Below are positions 36,281-46,636 of a stretch of DNA of 64,000 nucleotides, piece by piece. Each line of letters starts with the position of its first letter. The first letter of the stretch is position 1. The notes under the pieces are model-generated. The model made no database searches and was not told the origin of the DNA. It saw only the letters and a program-made list of their open reading frames with translations. The stretch lies in assembly GCA_019916065.1 (NCBI GenBank), contig CM034242.1, positions 9,368,879 through 9,432,878 on the forward strand, read 5' to 3'. The position numbers were made by a program, and so were the translations under genes. Source of the stretch: Vitellaria paradoxa (taxonomy: Eukaryota > Streptophyta > Magnoliopsida > Ericales > Sapotaceae).

Positions 36281-36540
36281 GTGAAGAATAGAGTATCGAC
36301 ACTGGCGGTTTGGGAGAGAGAGTCGGGGCCGGAGCCGGAGCCGGGGCCGGAGCCGGAGCCAAGGCCGGAGCCGAAGGGAAGTTGGGGAGGGAGAGGAGTC
36401 GAGGTGGGGTTGGTGTTCTACAACTACAACTTCTATTGGTTCTGGGTTGTGTGTGGGGAAAAGAGAGGACGGCCAGAGGGTAAAAGGGTCGGCCTTGTTG
36501 CCATTCGCTCTTGGGTTGGGCAGTTGCCTAGTTGGGCCTA
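36281..36540 (+). repeat. GC-rich patch with ggagcc hexanucleotide repeat
   Basis: A run of gg(a/g)gccgga-type hexamers (36328-36380) sits in a GC-rich island within very AT-rich DNA. An 86-codon frame across it reads as Glu-Pro repeats followed by unremarkable sequence; the frame has no homology I recognise and is probably fortuitous. Confidence 0.6.
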
Positions 36541-38105
36541 AATTTTTTTTCTTCTCGGTCCAAAAATTTTTTCTTGGGTTGTCCTTGGCCTAGGTGTTGC
36601 CCAAGCCCAGGGGCTTACTGGGCTCACCCTTGGGTGGACCCATTATTTCTCTATAAATCTCTATAATTTTTTATAAAATTTAAATTTTTTATTCCCATTA
36701 TGATTTACAAAATTATAACTTTCAAAAATTTATACTAATTTACAGAACTTCAAACATTATTGATACAAATGCATTCGATTTTCAAGCTAACATTCGATAC
36801 TCGTCACAAACTGGCCGTTAAATACATACCATGCTATATTCAACGCATGGTGTGTACATATTGGCTAAAATTATATTTTTTATAGACCCTCCCCCCTCTT
36901 CTCTATATATCATATTATATATATATATATAATAGAGTTTGGTAATGCCATTATGTCATATAAGACTTAATTTGTGTTACGATTGTGACACGTGACACTT
37001 AATTATAACTGTCTGGCACTACGTAAAACTTAACTTGCATTACGGTTGTAACACGTGTATGGTTGTGACACATGATTATACATAATTACAACTTATTCAC
37101 AATTTTTTATTTTGTTTAAAATAGAATATTCATGGATATCACTTGATATATTGATTTAATTTACACTTCTATTTATGATTTAATTTCTTATTTTTATTTT
37201 TATTTTTATATGTAGATATAAATTTGGATTTGAGAAATTGTGAGCCGGTTTAGTCATTTGGGTCAGGATTGAGATTGAGCACGTCAATTCAGCCTAAAAT
37301 TTTTAGAACATATCTTTTCATATATTTTATGCATTTATATATTATTATATGATTTATTAAAAAAAATTCAGTTTTTATATCAAAATTTATGAAAAAAATA
37401 TTTGTTTCACGACTAAAAACTTACTTTTATAAGTATTTAAATTGTTTTATTTAAAAATTAATTTATTTTTAGTTCCTCTTTTCTTTCTTTTTTTTTTTAA
37501 CATGTAAAAACCTACTCTTATCTTATAAAAAAAGAAATTACTACATCCTATCAAAAATTTTAATCAGAAGGATCGATTATTGTGAAAATGAAATTTGTGT
37601 AAGATAAAAAGACTTCATTGTGTTTACCTTTTGAATGTGATGGGCATAAACTCGTAACCTTGTAAAAATTAAAAGAAAAAAAATTATTTTTTCTCCTTTA
37701 TTATTTAATAGTTTACATCTCTCTCATTTGTTCTCCCATCTCTCTCTAGAATGGATATTTTAGGCTGAGCTTATTAGGCCTATGTTTTTTTTCTTGATTC
37801 GAGAAATGATTTAAATTTATTTAATAATCCGATCTAAATTTGGGATTGAGTAGGTCGATCCAATCTGAACATTTAAAAACATTTTTTTAAATATTTATGT
37901 ATTTATATGTTATTTTATTTATATTTTTCTCAATGAAAATTTAAGTTTTTTTTATGTATATTTATAAAAAAATATTTATTCAGTACTAAAAAACTTTTTT
38001 AATCTTTTAAAATATTTTAATTTAAAAAAAATACAAAGTGGATCAAAGAATTAAACCTAGGCCCATTTTTTGTTACTCTTGGCCCAATAGACTAAAAAAA
38101 AAATC
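36541..38105. other. AT-rich intergenic sequence with short local repeats
   Basis: Near 36958-37075 the words gacttaatttgtgttacg and aacttgcattacgg with acacgtg recur, a small tandem-like cluster. A TA run lies at 36916-36932. No gene. Confidence 0.45.
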
Positions 38106-38504
38106 GAAAAATTGTATCCAAGTCATACTTGGATAATCTTTTAAAGTTATTAGTCACACTCAAAAAAAAGTATTGCTTTTAAGTCACATTAATGTGAAAA
38201 GTTTTGTATTTAAGTCATACTTTTGAGTGGGTCCCACGAGTTTGTTTTGAATATAATTTATAATATGACTTAAATGCCCTTTTTCTATAATTAACGGAGA
38301 TGGAGTTGCCGAAAATTATGGAACCGAAAAATCACGTTTTCCGTTTTTGTTTCATTCCTTATCAATTGCGTGAACATATAGTGAGATAAAAATCTGTTAA
38401 AGGATTATATACGAAGGAATACACACGGATTACGCGAGTTTGTGCTGTGAGATTAACGTCGATCGAATGAATATATACAGATTTGGATTACGTATTTAAA
38501 CACA

Positions 38505-40207
38505 TGACTGCGGTACTGTTTTTTTTAGGATGCATGCTCGTTCAAAAACAGTACCGCGTTCAAAAACAGTACCGCATGACTCTATCATACAAACATCATA
38601 TGTAAATAAAAAAATAGTTCACATATCAAACGAATAATCGACAGTACCGCATGTATAACAGTATCACATGTCTGCGGTACTGTTTTTTTTAGAATGCATG
38701 CTCATTCAAAAACAGTACCGCACGACTCTATCATGCAAACATCACATGTAAACACAAAAATAGTTCACATATCAAACGAATGACCGACAGTACCGCATGT
38801 GTGACAGTACCGCATGTGTCTGCGGTATTGTTTTTTAAGGATGCAAGCTCGTTCAAAAACAGTACCGCATGACTCTATCATGCAAACATCACATGTAAAC
38901 ACAAAAATAGTTCACATATCAAACGAATAACCGACAGTACCGCAGTACCACATGTCTGCGGTACTGTTTTTTTTAGGATGCATGCTCGTTCAAAAACAGT
39001 ACCGCATGACTATATCATGCAAACATCACATGTAAACACAAAAATAGTTCACATATCAAACGAATAACCGACAGTACCGCATGTGTGACAGTACCACATG
39101 TCTGCGGTACTGTTTTTTTTAGGATGCATGCTCGTTCAAAAATAATACCGCACGACTCTATCATGCAAACATCACATGTAAACACAAAAATAGTTCACAT
39201 ATCAAACGAATAACCGACAGTACCGCATGTGTGACAGTACCACATGTCTGCGGTACTATTTTTTTTAGGATGCATGCTCGTTCAAAAACAGTACCGCACG
39301 ACTCTATCATGCAAATATCACATGTAAACACAAAAATAGTTCACATATCAAACGAATGACCGACAGTACCGCATGTGTGACAGTACCACATGTCTGCGGT
39401 ACTGTTTTTTTTAGGATGCATGCTCGTTCAAAAACAGCACCGCATGACTCTATCATGCAAACATCACATGTAAACACAAAAATAGTTCACATATCAAACC
39501 AATAACCGACAGTACCGCATGTGTGACAGTACCGCATGTGTGACAGTACCACATGTCTACGGTACTGTTTTTTTTAGGATGCATGCTCGTTCAAAAACAG
39601 TACCGCATGACTATATCATGCAAACATCACATGTAAACACAAAAATAGTTCACATATCAAACCAATAACCGACAGTACCGCATGTGTGACAGTACCACAT
39701 GTCTGCGGTACTGTTTTTTTTAGGATGCATGCTCGTTCAAAAACAGTACCGCACGACTCTATCATGCAAACATCACATGTAAACACAAAAATAGTTCACA
39801 TATCAAACGAATGACCGACAGTACCGCATGTGTGACAGTACCACATGTCTGCGGTACTGTTTTTTTTTTTGGATGCATGCTCGTTCAAAAACAGTACCGC
39901 ACGACTCTATCATGCAAACATCACATGTAAACACAAAAATAGTTCACATATCAAACGAATAACCGACAGTACCGCATGTGTGACAGTACCACATGTCTGC
40001 GGTACTGTTTTTTTTTAGGATACATGCTCGTTCAAAAACAGTACCGCACGACTCTATCATGTAAACATCACATGTAAACACAAAAATAGTTCACATATCA
40101 AACGAATGACCGACAGTACCGCATGTGTGACAGTACCACATGTCTGCGGTACTATTTTTTTTAGGATGCATGCTCGTTCAAAAACAGTACCGCATGACTA
40201 TATCATG
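38505..40207. repeat. Tandem array of about 12 hairpin units (about 146 bp each)
   Basis: Successive gcggtactg-type starts occur at about 38511, 38674, 38823, 38959, 39104, 39251, 39397, 39560, 39706, 39852, 40000 and 40147. Period is 145-149 bp, with 136- and 163-bp variants from gain or loss of a 17-bp gtgtgacagtaccgcat-like module. In most units tgcggtactgttttt is followed, after a roughly 20-base loop containing ggatgcatgctcg, by its exact inverse aaaaacagtaccgca. Each such unit can therefore fold into a 15-bp stem. No open frame persists through the array, and spacing rules out a CRISPR. Confidence 0.95.
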
Positions 40208-40385
40208 CAAAGAATGGTGCTGTTTTAATGAGGTACTATTTTTTTATACGGTACTGTTTTATTATGTGGTACTGTTTTATTATGTGGTACTGTTTTTATG
40301 CGATACTGTTTTTATGCGATAATGTTTTATTATGTGGTATTATTTTTTATGCGGTATTGTTTTATTATGTGGTACTGTTTTCCTT
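40208..40385. repeat. Short tandem repeat derived from the array motif
   Basis: About nine degenerate units of 17-21 bp of the type ggtactgttttattatgt follow the large array directly, apparently amplified from its gcggtactgttttt stem arm. Short open frames rich in Phe/Tyr/Val here are products of the repeat. Confidence 0.85.
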
Positions 40386-40834
40386 AATAGTTTTGATTTT
40401 GTTTCCAAAAATCAGTTTTGCTTATTTTGTAAAGAAGATGAAAAGTCGCGGAATTAGGTTTTTCTCAAACAGTTTTGATTTTGTTTCCAAAAATCAGTTT
40501 TACTTGCTTTATAAAGAAGATGGAAAGTCACGGAAGTTATGAGTAAAGTGTGCATTATTTTCGGATAAAACTGGCAGTTTTGAAATGTAGTAAAAACGCG
40601 TGATATCCTTTTTGGTCTTTTTGTTGCAAGTGTGACTTATTCACAAATAAGATTTTTGGGTATGACTTAAATCTTTATAAGTTCATAAATAGTGACCGGC
40701 CTCCAAAAACCCCAAAAAAAAACCCTATTCCCGGATGACCCGTTGTTCATCCTGCAAAAACGCTACTAACAACCACGTGCAAGTCATTTTCAACTTTCAC
40801 AATTAGACCATAAAAAAAAATTGATGCTAATCTA

Positions 40835-41353
40835 GGTGGTGTTTGGATGGCAAAAACTTGGAAAAAGACATTTGTATTCATTGTGACTTACACATTCTTT
40901 TGCCATTCATAGTATTATCAGTCAACTTTACATCATTAATAATATTTTGTACTCAATAAAAAATTGTAATATACACTTATCAATTGTAATTAAATTCCAT
41001 AATCAACAAATTTTAGGCTTAATTTAGAAACACTAAAATTATTGTCTTAAATTTTAAACTTCTTTTAAATAAAGAATGACAAAAATGTTAAGTTATCAAA
41101 AAGTTAAAGAGTTAGTTACTAAAAAATTAGTTTTTTTCTTTCTCAAACCCAAAAAAAGGCTAGTAACCAAGAAAGGGAAAAAAATTAATTTTTTAGTAAT
41201 TAATTTTTATTTTTTTATTAATTGGACATTTTTTTCATTCCTTCATTATTTAAAAGAAGTTTAAAATGTAATAAAACAAATTTAGATATTTCACCTAAAA
41301 AAAAAAAAGGTTAAAAGGTTGAATGGCCAAAAGTTATTATTACCAAACGAGAC
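40835..41353. mobile_element. Possible MITE (about 520 bp)
   Basis: The left end aggtggtgtttgg and the inverse of the right end (aaggtctcgtttgg) agree at most positions. CTA and TTA flank it, an imperfect 3-bp duplication. The interior is AT-rich; a 62-codon K/F-rich frame is composition driven. Confidence 0.45.
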
Positions 41354-41529
41354 CTTAGTTATGTATATATATTTATATAGTGGTATTTGGAGTTGTAAAA
41401 GTTAATATAAATTTATAAATGTTATAATCTTGTAATTTATACATTGAGTAAAAATTTTAAATTTTATAACAATTTATAAAATTTTATGAGCATCCAAACC
41501 CATAATATGAAGAAAATAAGCGGATTTAC

Positions 41530-41950
41530 CAGAGCAGGGCAACATAAATGGCAAAACCACAGTAGTTGACTGTACTTGAATTATCACTAATACATGGAAG
41601 TCAGCCAGATTGAAATGATCTAGCGGCTCTCTAGCGATACCATCTGCTTTTGCAGGGATAAAAAAGTGGAATAAAGTAAGATAATTTAAAATAATTTGTT
41701 AATTCATAATTTGTGCAGTAAGATAAAAAGTGAATAATTTTAAAAAATTTTTAAATTTTTTTAATGCACTAAACACACTCTCAATATAAGTTACTCATCA
41801 ATTAAACATTCATTTTAGGAATTGTAGACGGGTGTACCCCTGCTTTCATAATTCTTTAAATGTGCTTTGTTTAGATTCTCATACAAATCAAATAAAGCTC
41901 TAATAATTCTTTAAATGTGCTTTTTTTCTTTTTAAGATTTTCATAGAACT
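41530..41950 (+). repeat. Orphan second copy of the expansin-like upstream block
   Basis: Collinear with 32585-32870 but split by a small MITE-like insert at about 41660-41790, and with a local repeat of ttctttaaatgtgcttt. No expansin coding sequence follows within the next kilobases. It is probably what remains of a second gene copy or a promoter-only duplication. Confidence 0.7.
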
Positions 41951-42840
41951 AAAAGTTTGATAATGTGGAGTTGATTTACAATTTTATCAATGATAAAAAG
42001 TATATGCAAATCACACGAAATTCAAACCTCTTTATGCAATTAGATTTGCATCAATTTTTTTTTTCTTCAACACTAAAAGTTGATGTTAGATTTATTTTGT
42101 TAGAATTAGCAATTTAACATTATAATGGAGTTTTAATCTATATAAATTTAGATGTAAATTAAAGCGTTAGAATTCAGAATTAGAACAAACTATTTTTAAC
42201 TTCAAAAATAATATCAAATTCATCATTTTACAAGGAGGGCATTATAGTCTTATAAGTCATGAAAAAAAATCAAGAATTAAATTTCCGCGGTTTATCTTCA
42301 TGAGAAAATTGAGGGAAAGTTGTGTTATCCCATTAAAAGGCCTGGAGAAGACCACTGAAAAGTTTACATGATCTTCCTCACGAACAAAAGCAATTGCAAT
42401 TAACACAAGACTTCCATAACTAGCTAGCAGTCCCTTAATTTATAATTGATTTCCCCCAGGATTCCTTAATTTGTAGAATTTGAAAGCAAACTAAATCAAT
42501 AAGGCATGGATTGAAGAAGGTGAATTAGCTCTATGTGGTGAGGTGTGTACTTCATTCCTAATCTGGGATCAAGACGACGAATGCATAACACAATTTTTTG
42601 ATATTCTTTTTTTTAATAATTTTTTAGTGTATAATTTTTATGCATGTTATTCACATACAACAAAAAAAAATTATAATTAAACATAAAAAGAAATTCAAAT
42701 ACGAGTCAATTCTTTTTTCGATTGATATATGAATTTACCTATTTGTAAATTTTTTTTTTAATTTTTCTTTTTGACAAATGTGAATGAGATGCCTATGGGT
42801 TAATGATTAATCACATAAAGTGACAATTTAAGCATACTAA
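41951..42840. other. Intergenic sequence
   Basis: AT-rich with no coding frame or element end recognised. Confidence 0.45.
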
Positions 42841-44444
42841 ATGTAATTAATCATACATAATTAGAGGCTAAAATGAATTAGATATTCATAAATATTGATT
42901 TTCTCCCATTTCATATGCTTATGAGAAATTCTGGATCATAAGTGTGAATTGAAGTAAAAAATGAAGCAAAAGAGCCAAAATGGTCATAGATTGTTCAAAC
43001 TCCTGTTCGAACAACCCATCATCCTGCACTCCCATTCACATGACAGAAAGCAAAGAATCTGAAATGGAGAAAAAAAATGTCTAAGTGTAGCTAGACCCTC
43101 TAAACGCTTGTTCAGATAAAACTTTTGTCCGGACCCTTGTCTGAACGATCGGATTTTAATTCTAAATTCTTTAATGGGAACTTTGTAATATTTAGAAGAG
43201 ATGACTATAAATAGAAGTTAGGATTTCATGAAAGAGATACACTAGCAGAATTGGGGGAAATAAACAACCACTAGAATGCTCGACCACCATAGAGCGACCA
43301 TGTTTGCTATTTTAGACGACTGCCTATACACAATTTTCGACCGCCTTCAAACAGCAGTTAAAAACCAATTACTTCCCCCCAAAACACCCCTTCCCATCTT
43401 GATTTCATTTCACCCACCTTGGTCTAATTTCACTCCTGCTCTCCTTTCTCCGTCTCTCTCTCATCTCATTTCCCTCTTTGTCTTCTCTTCTCTTTATTTG
43501 GCACCGGCGACCAGCCACCAACGGTAATAGTTCCTGAAAAGCTCACTAGCAGCAATTGTTTCTCGGTGTTTGCAACCCACTTGCTACAACCAGGTCCCTT
43601 CTTTGTCCTTTTCTCTCATCTCGTCTCCCTCTCTGTCTTCTTTTCCTTCTCTGGCATTGACGACAAGCCACCAACAGCAATTCCCTAAAAATCTCACTGG
43701 TGGCAACTGTTGCCTAGCGTTCGTGACCCACTGGTGGTGACTAGGTATTTGTCTCAACTATCTGGTTTCCCTCTCATTCTCATTTTTTCCTTTATTTCTC
43801 ATTTCTCAATTTGCCCTCTCACTCACTTACCTAGGATTTTGACGACAAGTAGCTGGGGGCATTTGTCTCTGTCACTCAATCCACAGGTATTTGTCTTTCC
43901 TTAATTTAATTCTTTTTTGTATTTTTTCCAATTTTTGTGGGCTGCAATTTTGGGATTTTGGAATTTTCCTCCCTCAATTTTTTTTCACTTATATGGACTA
44001 AAATTTGGGGATTTTGTTAGATTTTGGATATTAAAATCTCAATTTTGATTACTTTGGTTGCTAATTATGGGATGAATTTTGCTTAAACGAATCCAATTTT
44101 TGCTTTGTGATAATCTGTTCACATTAACTTATTTGGTTAATAGTTGGTTTATGCCAAAATTGTGGTTTTAGAGATTTTTCTTTTTTTTTTTTCCTCGAAA
44201 ATGTATGATTTGTATGCTTTTCATATGTGTTAATAATAGGCATTATTGTCATCCATGCCTATCATCCTGCAAGTTGAGTTTATGCCCAATGGTGTGATGC
44301 TGTGTTGTAGTTGTTTGTTTTTGCTTTTAAAGGGAAATGGGACAGGGCATATTCGTACTCTGGGGATGGAGTTCTAGGTTTTCTTCAAGCAATTCAATCT
44401 TAAAATTTCTTTTAGGCCATGAATCCTTATGTTAATAAGACCAG

Positions 44445-44627
44445 TTTTTTTTGGTAACTCGGAACCACCGCTTGAATTGGACGAGTAAACCAGAGATGCT
44501 TGAACCTATCCGCAAGACCCAAGCATCAGACAAGACAGGGTAAGAACCAGCAGGAATCAAAATCAAGACTTTCATGTTTACAGTTGGTCCCATGCGACCT
44601 TGAACCGCTGGGCTACCCTGACGGTTA
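44445..44627 (-). mobile_element. tRNA-type SINE (183 bp)
   Basis: Direct repeats ttaataagaccag (44432-44444) and ttaataagagcag (44628-44640), 12 of 13 identical, flank the insert. On the minus strand it starts near a pol III A box, tagcccagcgg (inverse of 44605-44615). A degenerate B box, gattttgattcc, follows about 40 bases later, and the element ends in an A run (T run at 44445-44452). Size, promoter, A tail and long target duplication together indicate a SINE mobilised by a LINE in trans. Confidence 0.85.
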
Positions 44628-45705
44628 TTAATAAGAGCAGTTTTATTATAATTAGTACGACAATTTCTTAGTTGAAAGAAAGTTGGAGCAAATTAAGCTT
44701 GTGCTGTCAATAATCTTTTTGGACTTCCTATTATTTTTCCTTTCTTAAGTGTGTAAATCACATTTATCATTTCCTTGACTAGTTCTTTTTCTCTGTTTTT
44801 TGTTAAAATACTAATGTAGGTTTGTTTGTTCATTGGGAGACTTAAATAAATCAGTTACATAAGGGTGAACAAAAGTAGAGGTTTAGAGGTAGATAAAATG
44901 GATTAATTATCAGTATAGCCGTTTGCTGATTATTTCACATTTTTTTAATAATCATATTTTATCATGTTTGTCAGTTTGTGTGCTAAGAATAACTATCGAC
45001 CTTATGTTCCTCCTACAGATGAAAAAAGAATATTTCATGATACTGTATAATAAGAAGTAGTATAGCTTTGCGTATCAATGCTCATCTCTATGGAGCGTGT
45101 TAATGCACTGAAACTATAAATGAAAGTGAGAACAAAATAGCATTTTTTTCAATAAAATGAAATGATTCCACTTCTTGAGAGACCAAAATTATCACCAGTG
45201 GAATAGACAATGACAATTGGGTAGACAACAATATGATCTGTTGTGATTCAAGGTCTAGTAGGACTAATGCTTGGTTCTGTGCGGTAGTGGAACTAGAAAT
45301 GTGAAGATTTTATAGCTTAAACTAGTAACAAGTTTTAGGGTAATAAACAAATTTTTAGTGATATCTATAGGAGATGCATTAAATCCTTAATATCAAGTTG
45401 TATTTACACAAACTGTTCGCATCGAGGCGGCTTAATATTTTGTTATTGTTTGTATTAATTCCACAGGTGTGCAATGCACTATTGCAACTATTTTTGGCAT
45501 CTAAGATAATGACTAAAATTTAGGGATTTTGGTGTCTTCTCCCCCTCATCTCTCATTTTCTTTTTTTCATTTGGCTGTCTCATTATGCTATGTATTGCGA
45601 GTTTTGTGGACTATTGTGAAATTTTAAGAATAAACTCAACTTGTTTCAGAATATATGCATATTAGTGGGCCCATTTGGCTGTTGAAATTGCAATACTGTA
45701 CATAT

Positions 45706-46636
45706 AGGCCTCCTTTGATAACGCTTTTATTTTTTATTTTTTTGTTTATGTTTTAAAATTTTTGTAAACTGACAACAGAAATATATTTGTTAAATCTGTT
45801 TACGTTTTTTTTTGTTTCCAAAAAAAATAAAAACTTAAACAGAAAAACGTAAATGAAAAAATGGTGTTTTCACTTTATTTTTTTCCTATTACAAACACTT
45901 TGTCAATTCTAATACTTTTTTTATTTTTGTTACATCATATTAAAATAAATTATTTATTCAATATTTTATTAAACTAAAATTAATTTTAATAAATAATATA
46001 ATTAAATTAAATTAATATGTAATATACATCATTAATTTATTTCTAATAAATGATTAAATTCAATTAGTTAATCTAATTAATAGGAAATATATATTTATTA
46101 AATTATTTTAATGAATAATAAAAAAATATATATTAATTTAATTTAATAAATAATTTAGTTAATATACATATATTTTATTAAATTATTTTTAATAGATAAT
46201 ATAATATAATTATTTTATTTTATTTAATAATTAATTTAAAATAATTAATTTAACTAATATTAAACATATTTTATTAAATTATTTAAATTATTATGAAATA
46301 TATTTATTCAATTATTTTTAGTAAATAATATAATTAAATTATAATTAATATATTTTACATTTACTGGATTTAATGATATGATACTTATATTTTATTTACT
46401 TGTTTTTAATAAATAGTATAATTAAATTAAATTAATATAAAATATATTTATTAAATTCGATTAATTTTTTAAAAAGTAATAAAATTAAATATTTAAAAAG
46501 TTAAAAAATTAATAATTGTAGATAAAATTATATTTCTAAACGCAGTTTTAGATTTCATTTCAGAAAAAAAAAATGAAAACAGAAAACATAAACATATAAA
46601 CACAAACAGAAAAATGACAGCGTTATCAAATGGTCC
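45706..46636. mobile_element. AT-rich TIR element nested in CACTA 2
   Basis: Related to 21474-22407. The left end aggcctcctttgataacgct and the inverse of the right end (aggaccatttgataacgct) match, and the interior is ttaattaaat-rich. The flanking target duplication is not clear. Confidence 0.7.

Larger units (their letters stand above)
38106..40680. mobile_element. TIR-bounded element carrying a hairpin tandem array
   Basis: The left flank reads aagtcatac, about 20 bases, then tagtcacactc and a poly-A run. The inverse of the right flank (40620-40670) reads aagtcatac, about 22 bases, then aagtcacacttgc and aaaaag. These are inverted repeats about 50 bp long, so the array between them is probably part of one mobile element of about 2.6 kb. 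No transposase frame and no certain target duplication were found. An 82-bp direct duplication (about 40387-40535) lies on its right side. Confidence 0.6.

Noticed and set aside
36281..36541. 86-codon Glu-Pro-rich protein
   Set aside because: A hexanucleotide repeat open by composition; the remainder matches nothing I recognise and there is no promoter or intron signal.
38505..40207. CRISPR-like array of regular repeats
   Set aside because: The whole unit of about 146 bp is repeated with no unique spacers, in a plant nuclear context; it is a tandem repeat.
40140..40542. Overlapping Phe/Tyr/Val-rich frames
   Set aside because: They are translations of the ggtactgttttat tandem repeat and have no membrane-protein homology beyond composition.
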